Below, in pieces: positions 1-7,207 of a stretch of 18,355 bases of DNA. Position 1 is the stretch's first letter, and each line of letters starts with the position of its first letter. The notes under the pieces are model-generated. The model saw only the letters and a program-made list of their open reading frames with translations. It ran no database searches and was not told where the DNA came from. The DNA comes from Candidatus Poribacteria bacterium (lineage in GTDB: Bacteria > Poribacteria > DTPJ01 > WJIO01): contig WJIO01000191.1 in NCBI GenBank assembly GCA_014730235.1, positions 1 to 18,355 of the forward strand, given 5' to 3'. The translations under genes and the position numbers were made by a program.

Positions 1-555
1 GATCTACACCAGGGAGGCGTGACTCCTATGGTAGATTCCCTGAATGTACGAGTCAGCAGGCGGCATCGTCTCCACAAAAAGTGTATGGAGCTGGCCAGGG
101 TCTTTGGCATCGGCTATATACTGGACGAAAAAGGGCCAAAAGGACAACTGGCTCAAGCTGCTCCTGATGAGGGAATACCTACCATTGATCCAGAACTGGG
201 AGGATGTCATGGATGGGACCAGAACAGCATCCAGAAAGGAATAACCGGTGTTGAAAATGTGCTGAAATATTATGGTTTTATTGATGGTGAACCTGAAATA
301 CCTGAAAAACAGATTGTAGTTAGACATTTTCATGAAATCCGCAACAACCGGGGTGGATTTATAAAATTCAGGGCAAAGCTCTACGATCTCCTGGAATACA
401 GGCAACCTGTAGCTGACATATGCGATGTTTTTGGTAAATCAATAGAGATTATAATCGCTCCCAAAAAGGGTGTCCTGTGGTCTAAAAATTTGTACCCTAT
501 GGTTCCTAGTGGAAGCAGAATAGGTTCTATAGGATTTGATTTATCATACATTTAG
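1..555 (+). CDS. Succinylglutamate desuccinylase/aspartoacylase-family zinc hydrolase, C-terminal part
   Basis: The frame is open from base 1, so the start lies outside the window; 184 codons remain, ending in TAG. The first residues read DLHQGG, matching the DLH motif of the AstE/AspA family (M14-like zinc carboxypeptidase fold), whose His is a zinc ligand. Residues 61-67 read TIDPELG, matching the family's conserved Glu (here Glu65) that acts as general base. The rest resembles the C-terminal beta domain. Known members remove acyl groups from N-acyl amino acids or act on related amides; the substrate here cannot be told. The N-terminal HxxE zinc motif is not visible because the gene is cut. 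A 631-bp gap separates it from hsp20, so it is probably not part of the following gene set. Confidence 0.8.
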   Translation, partial: DLHQGGVTPMVDSLNVRVSRRHRLHKKCMELARVFGIGYILDEKGPKGQLAQAAPDEGIPTIDPELGGCHGWDQNSIQKGITGVENVLKYYGFIDGEPEIPEKQIVVRHFHEIRNNRGGFIKFRAKLYDLLEYRQPVADICDVFGKSIEIIIAPKKGVLWSKNLYPMVPSGSRIGSIGFDLSYI

Positions 556-1186
556 GTACGTTAAACATAAAGACGCTTTGGACTATATACAGGCATGAAC
601 CTCTTTTTGAGATTGCCTAACCTTACCTTGAATAATATTATGTCGGTATTTAAACAACGTTGTTGTTTCCTAACCGTCAACGTTTTTTATCCTACCTCTA
701 CATTTATTTTTAACGATCATATAAACAAGCCTTAATATCTCTCTTCAGATACCCCACTGAAAAATTTTTTATTACCGCAAATCAAACTATCAACTCTTTC
801 CTTTTCTATACCTATCTAATATCATTTTCCAAAATAGACTCAGCAAGAGTTTCAGCGCGCCCCCCAGGAACAAGATATAATGCAAAATAGTTTTTGGAAA
901 TATTATAAAACAGAATCACATCTTTTTGACACTACGAAATTGGCATATTTGTTGCGCTTTAATAAGACAAACTTATTAGTTGGTTAAAATAATTCAGTTT
1001 ATACTTTAAGTTGACTTTATCATATTTAGCGGACAGAAATATTGTTGGATCTGCCTTGCTTATTATTCAGCAATTCACTGCTAAAGGGAGCTTATTATAT
1101 ACGGGCAATCATGCTTTGTAAATATGACTCAACCTACATTAGTATGAAAAGTCAAATTAATTTTATTTACAAAAGGAGTGCAAATT
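556..1186. other. Long intergenic region upstream of hsp20
   Basis: These 631 bp hold no convincing gene. They are AT-rich with one odd GC patch near 856-866. Visible structure: a 12-bp palindrome AACAACGTTGTT at 653-664; a TTTTTAACGAT motif near 706-720 that resembles motifs flanking the phosphoribosyltransferase gene; a sigma-54-like promoter at 941-955; and a TTGACT hexamer near 1012 without a good -10 partner. A 35-codon ORF at 880-987 has a fair ribosome site, but it overlaps the promoter candidate and has no recognisable features. If transcription starts just after 955, hsp20 has an untranslated leader of about 220 nt. Confidence 0.5.
941..955 (+). promoter_or_regulatory. Candidate sigma-54 (-24/-12) promoter
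   Basis: The sequence TGGCATATTTGTTGC has GG and GC elements separated by exactly 10 bases and agrees well with the consensus TGGCAC-N5-TTGC. It lies about 230 bp upstream of the hsp20 start. A match of this quality can occur by chance in AT-rich DNA, and no enhancer-binding protein is encoded in the window, so it remains a candidate. Confidence 0.4.
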
Positions 1187-1660
1187 ATGTCTATGAGAAG
1201 AAGAAACATTAAAGGTTTTGGTTTGCCAAGACCCCGGGATGAGAGGAATCGGATGTTTGACGATTTTAGTCGAGGATATTGGCCAAGGCCGGTAAAAGAA
1301 ATATTTGGAGGAGACAGAGTAGTTGAAGAAGATTGGTTTCCCAGTGTCGATGTATCAGAAAAAGACGAAGAAGTAATTGTTACAGCGGAAATTCCCGGTG
1401 TAGATCAGGAAGACCTGGAGATTACTTTTACCAGAGACGTATTAACTATTAAAGGCGAAAAGAAAGAGGAAGAAGAGACCAGGGAAGATGAATACCATCG
1501 CGCCGAGAGATGCTATGGCTGCTTTCAGAGGTCTATATCCCTACCGGCAGGTATAGAAGGAGAAAAGGCAAAAGCTAAGTATAAAGATGGTGTGCTGCGT
1601 ATAACCTTGCCTAAATCTGAAAAAACAAAACAAAAGAAAATTAAAGTAAATATAGAGTAA
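1187..1660 (+). CDS. hsp20: Hsp20/alpha-crystallin family small heat shock protein
   Basis: This 157-aa ATP-independent holdase chaperone binds unfolding proteins in the cytoplasm during stress. The alpha-crystallin domain runs from about residue 45 (DWFPSVDVSEKDEEVIV) to 145. It contains the family's AEIPGV segment, the DVLTIKGEK strand and the late GVLRITLPK motif. The C-terminal KIKVNIE carries the I-x-V-type motif used for oligomerisation. Two Cys in the segment RCYGCFQRS are unusual for the family and could be redox-sensitive or bind metal, which is a guess. The start is the ATG at 1187, eight bases after AAAAGGAG (1171-1178); the upstream in-frame GTG at 1178 overlaps that ribosome site. 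It has its own leader and is followed by a hairpin, so it is probably monocistronic. Confidence 0.95.
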   Translation: MSMRRRNIKGFGLPRPRDERNRMFDDFSRGYWPRPVKEIFGGDRVVEEDWFPSVDVSEKDEEVIVTAEIPGVDQEDLEITFTRDVLTIKGEKKEEEETREDEYHRAERCYGCFQRSISLPAGIEGEKAKAKYKDGVLRITLPKSEKTKQKKIKVNIE

Positions 1661-1679
1661 CAATTAAATTTATACATAC

Positions 1680-1739
1680 AGGCCTCAAAATGTATTCGGG
1701 GTGAAACGTAGGAAGAGTTATTAATTCATTTTGAGGCCT
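1680..1739 (+). terminator. Hairpin after hsp20, possible terminator
   Basis: A perfect 13-bp inverted repeat (AGGCCTCAAAATG at 1680-1692, complement at 1727-1739) encloses a 34-nt loop. It begins 20 bp after the hsp20 stop. The following sequence is T/A-mixed (TATATATC) rather than a clean T-run, so it may be a weak terminator or an mRNA-stabilising stem. Confidence 0.5.
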
Positions 1740-1778
1740 TATATATCAATATTTAAGAAATCTTAGGAAAGGAAGAAA

Positions 1779-3251
1779 ATGAAGAAGATTATAAAGAATA
1801 CAAAATTTTTTGTGGTATTTTTTTTAATCCAATTACTAATATTATCAAATATGATTTCATTTGCGGCGGAAAATGATCTGAAAGATAAAGACATAAAATC
1901 AGCACTTGAAATTGAGCTAACAACAGATGAAGGTGTAGCTTCACACTTAATAGATGTCAATATAACGGATGGAATAGTAACCTTATCAGGTTCTGTGGAT
2001 AGTATATTGTCAAAGGAACGGGCTGTTAAGGTCGCCAGATCGATTAAAGGCATTAGATCAGTAGTTGACAGGATTGAGGTCAAACCTGTTGAACAGTCAG
2101 ACAATCAGATACGCAAAAATGTCGAGGATGCTCTGTTTAACGATCCTGCCACTGATTCATATGAAATAAAAGTTAAGGTTAATGATGGTATGGTAACCCT
2201 TAGCGGAAATGTTGACTCTTACGCTGAAAAAGACCTATGCGAGCAAGTTGCTAAAGGTGTTAAGGGCATCAAGGAAATTGATAATAATATTTATGTCGAT
2301 TATGAACTTGAAAGACCAGATTATGAGATAAAAGAGGATGTAGAAAAACTCCTGGAATCAGATATTAGGGTAGATGATGGTCTTGTTGAAGTCGAGGTTG
2401 TTGACGGCAAAGTTAATCTGAGCGGAACTGTAGGTAGTTCAGAGGAGAAAAACCAGGCAAAGAGCAACGCATGGGTCAGCGGAGTTAATTCCGTAGATGC
2501 CAGCCAGCTTAACATTGAATGGTGGGCTCGTGACGAAATGATACGGCAAGATTTATATGCAGACCTGTCTGATGAAAAAGTTGAACAGGCGGTTAAAGAT
2601 TCCTTTGTATATGATCCTAGAGTCTGGTCTTTTAATATAGATGTGGACGCAAGTAATGGATCAGTTACATTAATGGGTACAGTAGATAACCTGAAAGCAA
2701 AGAAGGCGGCTGAAAAGAATGCTGAAAATACCCTGGGGGTATGGCGGGTCAAGAACCGACTGAAAGTGCGCCCTGAAGATGAATGGAAAGACTCGGAAAT
2801 TGCAGAAAATGTCCGGGAATCACTGCTGATGGATCCATATATAGACCGCTATGATTTAACTGTTTTGTCATACAATGGAAAAATCCATATGTACGGCGTG
2901 GTTGATACATTCTTTGAAAAAAACAGGGCGGAGGATATAGCATCCAGGACAAAAGGAGTTGTGGATGTTCAGAACAGCATTCAAGTTGACTTTGTTACGG
3001 ACTGGAGAACTCAGACATGGAAGCAGGATTGGGAAATTGTAGAAGATATAAACAGCGAGATGTTCTGGAGTCCGTTTGTTGATTCTGACGATATTAATGT
3101 AGCTGTTGATGATGGAGTTGCAACGCTTACAGGTACTGTCGCAACCTGGTCTGAACGTCAAAGCGCTACAGAGAATGCTCTTGAAGGCGGGGCCTTTCGG
3201 GTTATTAATAAACTCAAGGTAGACAAGGGTTCGGGTTACTGGCCATTTTAG
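1779..3251 (+). CDS. Secreted protein with six BON domains
   Basis: A 490-aa protein with a basic N-terminus, a hydrophobic core (about residues 9-28) and a likely signal-peptidase cut after SFAA (residue 30). Six BON repeats follow at about 36-101, 107-175, 182-247, 264-331, 338-404 and 417-482. Each has the family pattern: a helix, a central VTLSG-like strand with glycines (TDGIVTLSGSVDS, NDGMVTLSGNVDS, DDGVATLTGTVAT), a second helix, and a VxxxxNxLxV-like end. BON domains are thought to bind phospholipid or attach to the envelope and occur in OsmY-type osmotic stress proteins, so a periplasmic envelope-protective role is likely. Most BON proteins have one to three repeats; six is long. Repeats 4-6 are richer in Trp. 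The start ATG follows AGGAAAGGAA. Stop is TAG. Confidence 0.9.
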   Translation: MKKIIKNTKFFVVFFLIQLLILSNMISFAAENDLKDKDIKSALEIELTTDEGVASHLIDVNITDGIVTLSGSVDSILSKERAVKVARSIKGIRSVVDRIEVKPVEQSDNQIRKNVEDALFNDPATDSYEIKVKVNDGMVTLSGNVDSYAEKDLCEQVAKGVKGIKEIDNNIYVDYELERPDYEIKEDVEKLLESDIRVDDGLVEVEVVDGKVNLSGTVGSSEEKNQAKSNAWVSGVNSVDASQLNIEWWARDEMIRQDLYADLSDEKVEQAVKDSFVYDPRVWSFNIDVDASNGSVTLMGTVDNLKAKKAAEKNAENTLGVWRVKNRLKVRPEDEWKDSEIAENVRESLLMDPYIDRYDLTVLSYNGKIHMYGVVDTFFEKNRAEDIASRTKGVVDVQNSIQVDFVTDWRTQTWKQDWEIVEDINSEMFWSPFVDSDDINVAVDDGVATLTGTVATWSERQSATENALEGGAFRVINKLKVDKGSGYWPF

Positions 3252-3320
3252 TCTACACTCTATTACTCAGTAAAAGCTGATTTAATCACAATAGAAGCGG
3301 TTAAATCCCTCTTTGGAAAA

Positions 3321-3404
3321 GAAAGGTAGAATTGCTTATAGCAATGTTTTACAACCTTATTTAGCAAAAACCTATCTTTATCATCACCTTGAAAGGTAGG
3401 ATTG
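3321..3404 (+). repeat. Pair of direct repeats upstream of small membrane gene
   Basis: GAAAGGTAGAATTG at 3321-3334 and GAAAGGTAGGATTG at 3391-3404 differ at one base and are exactly 70 bp apart, about seven helical turns. The first continues into a small hairpin (ATTGCT-TAT-AGCAAT, 3331-3345). The second can pair with CCTATCTTT at 3371-3379, with one wobble. Their place before the gene at 3463 suggests paired operator sites or RNA structure. This is inference. Confidence 0.35.
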
Positions 3405-3462
3405 AAGGAACATATAAAAAACATGATTAACCAGTTATTATGAAGATAATAAAGGAGTAAAA

Positions 3463-3783
3463 ATGACTATATGGCATTTTATATTTGCCATAATTATTGG
3501 GGCTTTATGTACTGTAATTTTTACCTGGAGATTACGCAAGAATAAAGCATCGGCGATTGTCTGGATATTTCTTTTTATCATTACCATAATAGCCTTTTTC
3601 AGCGTTTTAACAATAGGTAAATTCGGTCCCACTTTTCACGGAATTCACTGGCTGCCGTTTTTGCTGGTTGGATTGCTGTTGATAATAACAACAAGTTCCA
3701 TTGTCATACGCAATCGTATATTGAATGAAAAGAAGGAAGTCAAAAATATAGAGAAAAACATAGAGGTTGATGAGAAGTTATAA
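3463..3783 (+). CDS. Small membrane protein, member A of a three-paralogue family
   Basis: I do not recognise a named family. The 106-aa protein has hydrophobic segments at about residues 3-22, 32-50 and 62-82 and a charged, Lys/Glu-rich tail. Residues 1-66 align without gaps with the proteins at 15269 and 15676. Shared positions include W4, A9, G13, L15, T17, I19-F20, F36, I40, L49, I51, G55-P56, G60, W63 and P65. Unlike the other two, it ends after the charged tail and lacks the final membrane helix. The ATG start follows AAAGGAG (3451-3457). It lies 41 bp before PEP synthase and may share its transcript. The fixed GP...G-[IV]-[HY]-W-[LV]-P signature between helices suggests a structural or binding role. 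Confidence 0.8.
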   Translation: MTIWHFIFAIIIGALCTVIFTWRLRKNKASAIVWIFLFIITIIAFFSVLTIGKFGPTFHGIHWLPFLLVGLLLIITTSSIVIRNRILNEKKEVKNIEKNIEVDEKL

Positions 3784-3824
3784 TTCGCATTTCTAAATGA
3801 AAAGTAATAGGGAGACAGATATAT

Positions 3825-6209
3825 ATGGAAAGTAAAAGCAAGTACATTCGCTGGTTGGAGGAATTGAGCAATGATGATGTCCCCCTTGTGGGCGGTAAAA
3901 ATGCGTCACTGGGAGAGATGATCAGGGAATTAAAGGACGAGGGGGTTCGTGTTCCAAGTGGGTTCGCGACAGTTGCTGAAGCATACTGGGATTTTCTGGA
4001 AGCCAATGATATTAAAGATAAAATCAGTTCGCATCTGGAAGAATTGGAAAAAGAAAATCAATCTCTGGAAAAGACCGGGAAATCTATACGAAGGCTTATA
4101 AGGAGGGGAAACTTTCCAGATGAGGTAGCTTCAGCTATTCTGGATTCCTATAAACAGCTTTGTGAAAAATATGACAGCGACGAGGTGGATGTAGCCGTCA
4201 GAAGCAGTGCAACTGCAGAAGACCTGCCTGAAGCCAGCTTTGCTGGTCAGCAGGAGACTTTCCTGAATGTTACAGGGGATGATGAATTAATGGAAGCGTG
4301 TCGGAAATGCTACGCATCCCTGTTTACTGACAGGGCCATCAGCTATCGGGAGGAGAAGGGATTTGATCATATGAATGTAGCCCTCTCTGTGGGTGTCCAG
4401 AAAATGGTGCGCTCTGACAAGGCCGGATCCGGGGTGATGTTCTCATTAGATACGGAAACGGGTTTCAGGGATGTGGTGGTTATAAACGCCGCCTGGGGGC
4501 TGGGAGAAAATGTAGTACAAGGTTCAGTTATACCGGATGAATACCTGGTTTTTAAACCCCTTCTGGATAAAGAGAATTTTAAACCTATTGTAGATAAAGT
4601 CCTGGGCGATAAAAAGAAGAAAATGATATATACAGGGGGTGGAAGCCAAACTGTAAAAAACGTAAATACATCAAGACGTGAACAAAATTCATTTGTCCTG
4701 GAAGATGATGAGATACTTCAATTCGCCAGGTGGGCCTATGTTATTGAAAAGCACTATGACAAACCTATGGACATTGAGTGGGCAAAAGATGGCGAATCGG
4801 GGGAATTGTTCATTATACAAGCCCGACCGGAAACGGTGCAATCTCAAAAAGAAGCCAGCGAGATGAAAAGATATAAACTTAAAGAAGACGGTGAAAAAAT
4901 TCTTGAAGGTCTGGCCATCGGACAGGCCATTGCCGCGGGGAAAGTACAGGTAATTAAAAGCGCGGACAATATAGAAAGCTTTGAGGATGATTCTATACTG
5001 GTAACAGGTATGACCGATCCTGATTGGGTTCCTATTATGAAAAAGGCGGCGGGAATAATTACAGATCACGGTGGTCGTACATCCCATGCCGCTATAGTCA
5101 GCCGGGAATTGGGAATTCCGGCTATAGTCGGTACAGGTAACGCCACCTCAGTTTTAAAGGGAGACCAGGAAATTACCATATCTTGTGCTGAAGGGGATAA
5201 GGGATTTATATACGAGGGAATACTGTATTTCGATGAGTCGGATATAAACCTTCAGGATATGCCCGAAACTAAAACAGAAATAATGATGAATATTGCCAGC
5301 CCTGACGGGGCGTTTCGCTGGTGGCGGCTGCCTACGGATGGCATAGGTCTGGCTCGAATGGAATTTATAATAAACAATATTATCAAAATTCATCCTATGG
5401 CCCTGGTACGATTCGACGACCTGGATGATAGGGAAGTTAAAAATCAGATTGAGGACTTAACTCAGGGATATAAAGATAAACCAACATACTTTGTGGAACA
5501 ATTATCCCAGGGAATAGCAAAGATCGCAGCTTCTCAATATCCAAAACCGGTTATTGTTAGAATGAGTGATTTCAAAACTAACGAGTATGCCAACCTTATA
5601 GGCGGAAAACAATTTGAGCCGGAAGAGGATAATCCGATGCTTGGTTTTCGTGGTGCTTCGAGATACTACAGCGACCGATACCGGGAGGGATTTTCCCTTG
5701 AATGTCAGGCGATAAAACGGGCCCGGGAAGAATTGGGATTCGATAATGTGGTTATGATGATACCCTTCTGTCGAACCATAGAAGAGGCTGATAGGGTTTT
5801 TGAGGTTATGTCAGAAAACAATCTGAAGAGGGATGATTCGGGTCTACAGGTTTATATGATGAGTGAAATTCCATCGAATATAGTATTAGCCGAAGAATTT
5901 GCCAGTAGATTTGATGGATTTTCTATAGGTAGCAATGACCTAACACAGCTTATTCTTGGTATTGACCGGGATTCGGCTGAATTATCGGAGCTTTTTGATG
6001 AGAGAAATGAGGCGGTTAAGAAGGTTATAAAAGAGCTTATTGAAAATTCCCATAATTCAAATACAAAGGTTGGTATATGCGGACAAGCACCAAGTGATTA
6101 TCCTGAATTTGCAGAATTTCTGGTGAAGGCTGGTATTGACTCTATTTCATTGAACCCGGATAGTATTGTTGATGTAAAAAGAAGGATAGCTGAATTGGGA
6201 GGTGGATAA
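3825..6209 (+). CDS. ppsA: Phosphoenolpyruvate synthase
   Basis: Converts pyruvate, ATP and water to PEP, AMP and phosphate in the cytoplasm, the entry step of gluconeogenesis. The length, 794 aa, nearly equals the 792 aa of the E. coli enzyme. The N-terminal ATP-binding domain contains AVRSSATAEDLPEASFAGQQ (about residues 126-145). The phosphohistidine domain has TDHGGRTSHAAI with the catalytic His at residue 421, the same number as in E. coli PpsA. The C-terminal TIM-barrel domain ends with GICGQAPSDYP, whose Cys752 matches the catalytic Cys751. All key residues are present, so the enzyme should be active. The ATG start follows AGGGAGA (3809-3815). A 16-bp AT palindrome lies just after the stop (6213-6228). 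The CBS gene follows 70 bp downstream, probably on the same transcript. Confidence 0.96.
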   Translation: MESKSKYIRWLEELSNDDVPLVGGKNASLGEMIRELKDEGVRVPSGFATVAEAYWDFLEANDIKDKISSHLEELEKENQSLEKTGKSIRRLIRRGNFPDEVASAILDSYKQLCEKYDSDEVDVAVRSSATAEDLPEASFAGQQETFLNVTGDDELMEACRKCYASLFTDRAISYREEKGFDHMNVALSVGVQKMVRSDKAGSGVMFSLDTETGFRDVVVINAAWGLGENVVQGSVIPDEYLVFKPLLDKENFKPIVDKVLGDKKKKMIYTGGGSQTVKNVNTSRREQNSFVLEDDEILQFARWAYVIEKHYDKPMDIEWAKDGESGELFIIQARPETVQSQKEASEMKRYKLKEDGEKILEGLAIGQAIAAGKVQVIKSADNIESFEDDSILVTGMTDPDWVPIMKKAAGIITDHGGRTSHAAIVSRELGIPAIVGTGNATSVLKGDQEITISCAEGDKGFIYEGILYFDESDINLQDMPETKTEIMMNIASPDGAFRWWRLPTDGIGLARMEFIINNIIKIHPMALVRFDDLDDREVKNQIEDLTQGYKDKPTYFVEQLSQGIAKIAASQYPKPVIVRMSDFKTNEYANLIGGKQFEPEEDNPMLGFRGASRYYSDRYREGFSLECQAIKRAREELGFDNVVMMIPFCRTIEEADRVFEVMSENNLKRDDSGLQVYMMSEIPSNIVLAEEFASRFDGFSIGSNDLTQLILGIDRDSAELSELFDERNEAVKKVIKELIENSHNSNTKVGICGQAPSDYPEFAEFLVKAGIDSISLNPDSIVDVKRRIAELGGG

Positions 6210-6279
6210 AATAAATAAAATTTTATTTTCACTACTAATTTACAGGATTAAAAGAAACATGCAAGGGGGAATTTCAGAT

Positions 6280-7035
6280 ATGAAAAAGTCGGAATATCAA
6301 AACAAAGTAGAAACGCGCTTAGATGAACTGGACAAGAAGATGCGTGTAATCGGAGACGATGTTGGTAAAATGGAGGAAAATGTACAGCAGCAGTATAAAA
6401 AATTACGAGATCCTCTGCACGCCAAGTTAGAAGAACTGCGAAAAATATTGAAAGAACTAAAAACATCCAGTGACGCCGAATGGAAAGACATTAAAAGCGG
6501 CGTAGAGGTTGCACTGAAAGATCTTGAAAAAGGTTTTGATGGTTTGGTTTCAAGTATGAAAAATTATATATCAATAAGCGATGTAAAAGGAGATACGAAA
6601 ATGAAAGTTTCTGAGATTATGACAAAACACCCAAAAGTTTGCACACCAAAAGACAACGTGAGTGTTCCTATCGGGATTATGTGGGATTTTGACTGTGGTG
6701 ACGTTCCAGTAGTAACAAGTATGGACGGAAAGCAGTTAGTCGGTATGGTTACAGATAGAGATATTGCCATATCTGTGGTCAAACATCATAACGCATCCCC
6801 TTCGGATGTTAGTGTGGAAAGCTGCATGTCATCACCAGCTATAAGCTGCAAACCTGATGATTCAGTGGAAACAGCAATTCAGCTTATGGCAGAGAATAAA
6901 ATCCGCCGTATCCCCGTGAGTGATGATGATGGCTGTTGCGTAGGTATTTTATCCCAGGCTGATATATTAAGACAGGAACTTGATTGCGAAACTATCCTAA
7001 GCATGTTACAGCAAGTTTCTGCTCCACAAAAATAG
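6280..7035 (+). CDS. Coiled-coil and tandem CBS domain protein
   Basis: A 251-aa cytoplasmic protein in two parts. Residues 1-100 are charged, heptad-like and probably coiled coil. Residues 108-235 are a CBS pair beginning MKVSEIMTKHPKVCTPKDNV, with VGMVTDRDIAI closing the first CBS and VGILSQADILR the second. CBS pairs bind adenine nucleotides and sense energy state; the two-CBS protein Hrp1 belongs to the mycobacterial dormancy regulon. The chosen ATG at 6280 follows AAGGGGGA. An upstream in-frame GTG at 6202 overlaps ppsA and lacks a good site. A second strong ribosome site lies inside the gene just before the CBS pair, so a 144-residue CBS-only product may also be made. The long hairpin at 7087 follows the stop. 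Confidence 0.88.
   Translation: MKKSEYQNKVETRLDELDKKMRVIGDDVGKMEENVQQQYKKLRDPLHAKLEELRKILKELKTSSDAEWKDIKSGVEVALKDLEKGFDGLVSSMKNYISISDVKGDTKMKVSEIMTKHPKVCTPKDNVSVPIGIMWDFDCGDVPVVTSMDGKQLVGMVTDRDIAISVVKHHNASPSDVSVESCMSSPAISCKPDDSVETAIQLMAENKIRRIPVSDDDGCCVGILSQADILRQELDCETILSMLQQVSAPQK
6585..6603 (+). promoter_or_regulatory. Internal ribosome binding site and in-frame ATG
   Basis: AAAAGGAGA (6585-6593) is followed seven bases later by ATG at 6601, in frame with the gene that starts at 6280. The new start falls exactly at the first residue of the CBS module (MKVSEIM). The spacing and strength equal those of real starts in this window, such as hsp20. It suggests two products from one gene, or a recent fusion of two genes. 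Confidence 0.55.
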
Positions 7036-7086
7036 GGAACTTATTTAACCTTATAAGTTAAGGATGAAAAATTTGCCTGGGAAGGT

Positions 7087-7142
7087 AAAATTCTTGCTGA
7101 ATACTGCAACCGATACTACCATGGTTATTCAGCAAGAATTTT
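7087..7142 (+). terminator. Long perfect hairpin after the CBS gene
   Basis: A perfect 17-bp inverted repeat (AAAATTCTTGCTGAATA at 7087-7103, complement at 7126-7142) encloses a 22-nt loop. The right arm ends in TTTTTA, so the stem plus T-rich end fits a rho-independent terminator. It separates the ppsA-CBS unit from glgC. Confidence 0.7.
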
Positions 7143-7207
7143 TATTCTGCCGGAAGGAATTAATTGAAATCTGGAATTACGAATGAATAATAATGGGGTG
7201 AATAAAG

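Noticed and set aside
4-405. 133-codon minus-strand ORF over the first gene
   Set aside because: It lies opposite the AstE/AspA-family frame, has no ribosome site or recognisable motif, and is a shadow of that gene.
880-987. 35-codon ORF in the hsp20 leader region with a fair AGGAA site
   Set aside because: No recognisable protein features, and it overlaps the better sigma-54-like site; chance is likely.
556-1186. CIRCE heat-shock operator upstream of hsp20
   Set aside because: No TTAGCACTC-N9-GAGTGCTAA-like sequence is present, so HrcA control is not supported.
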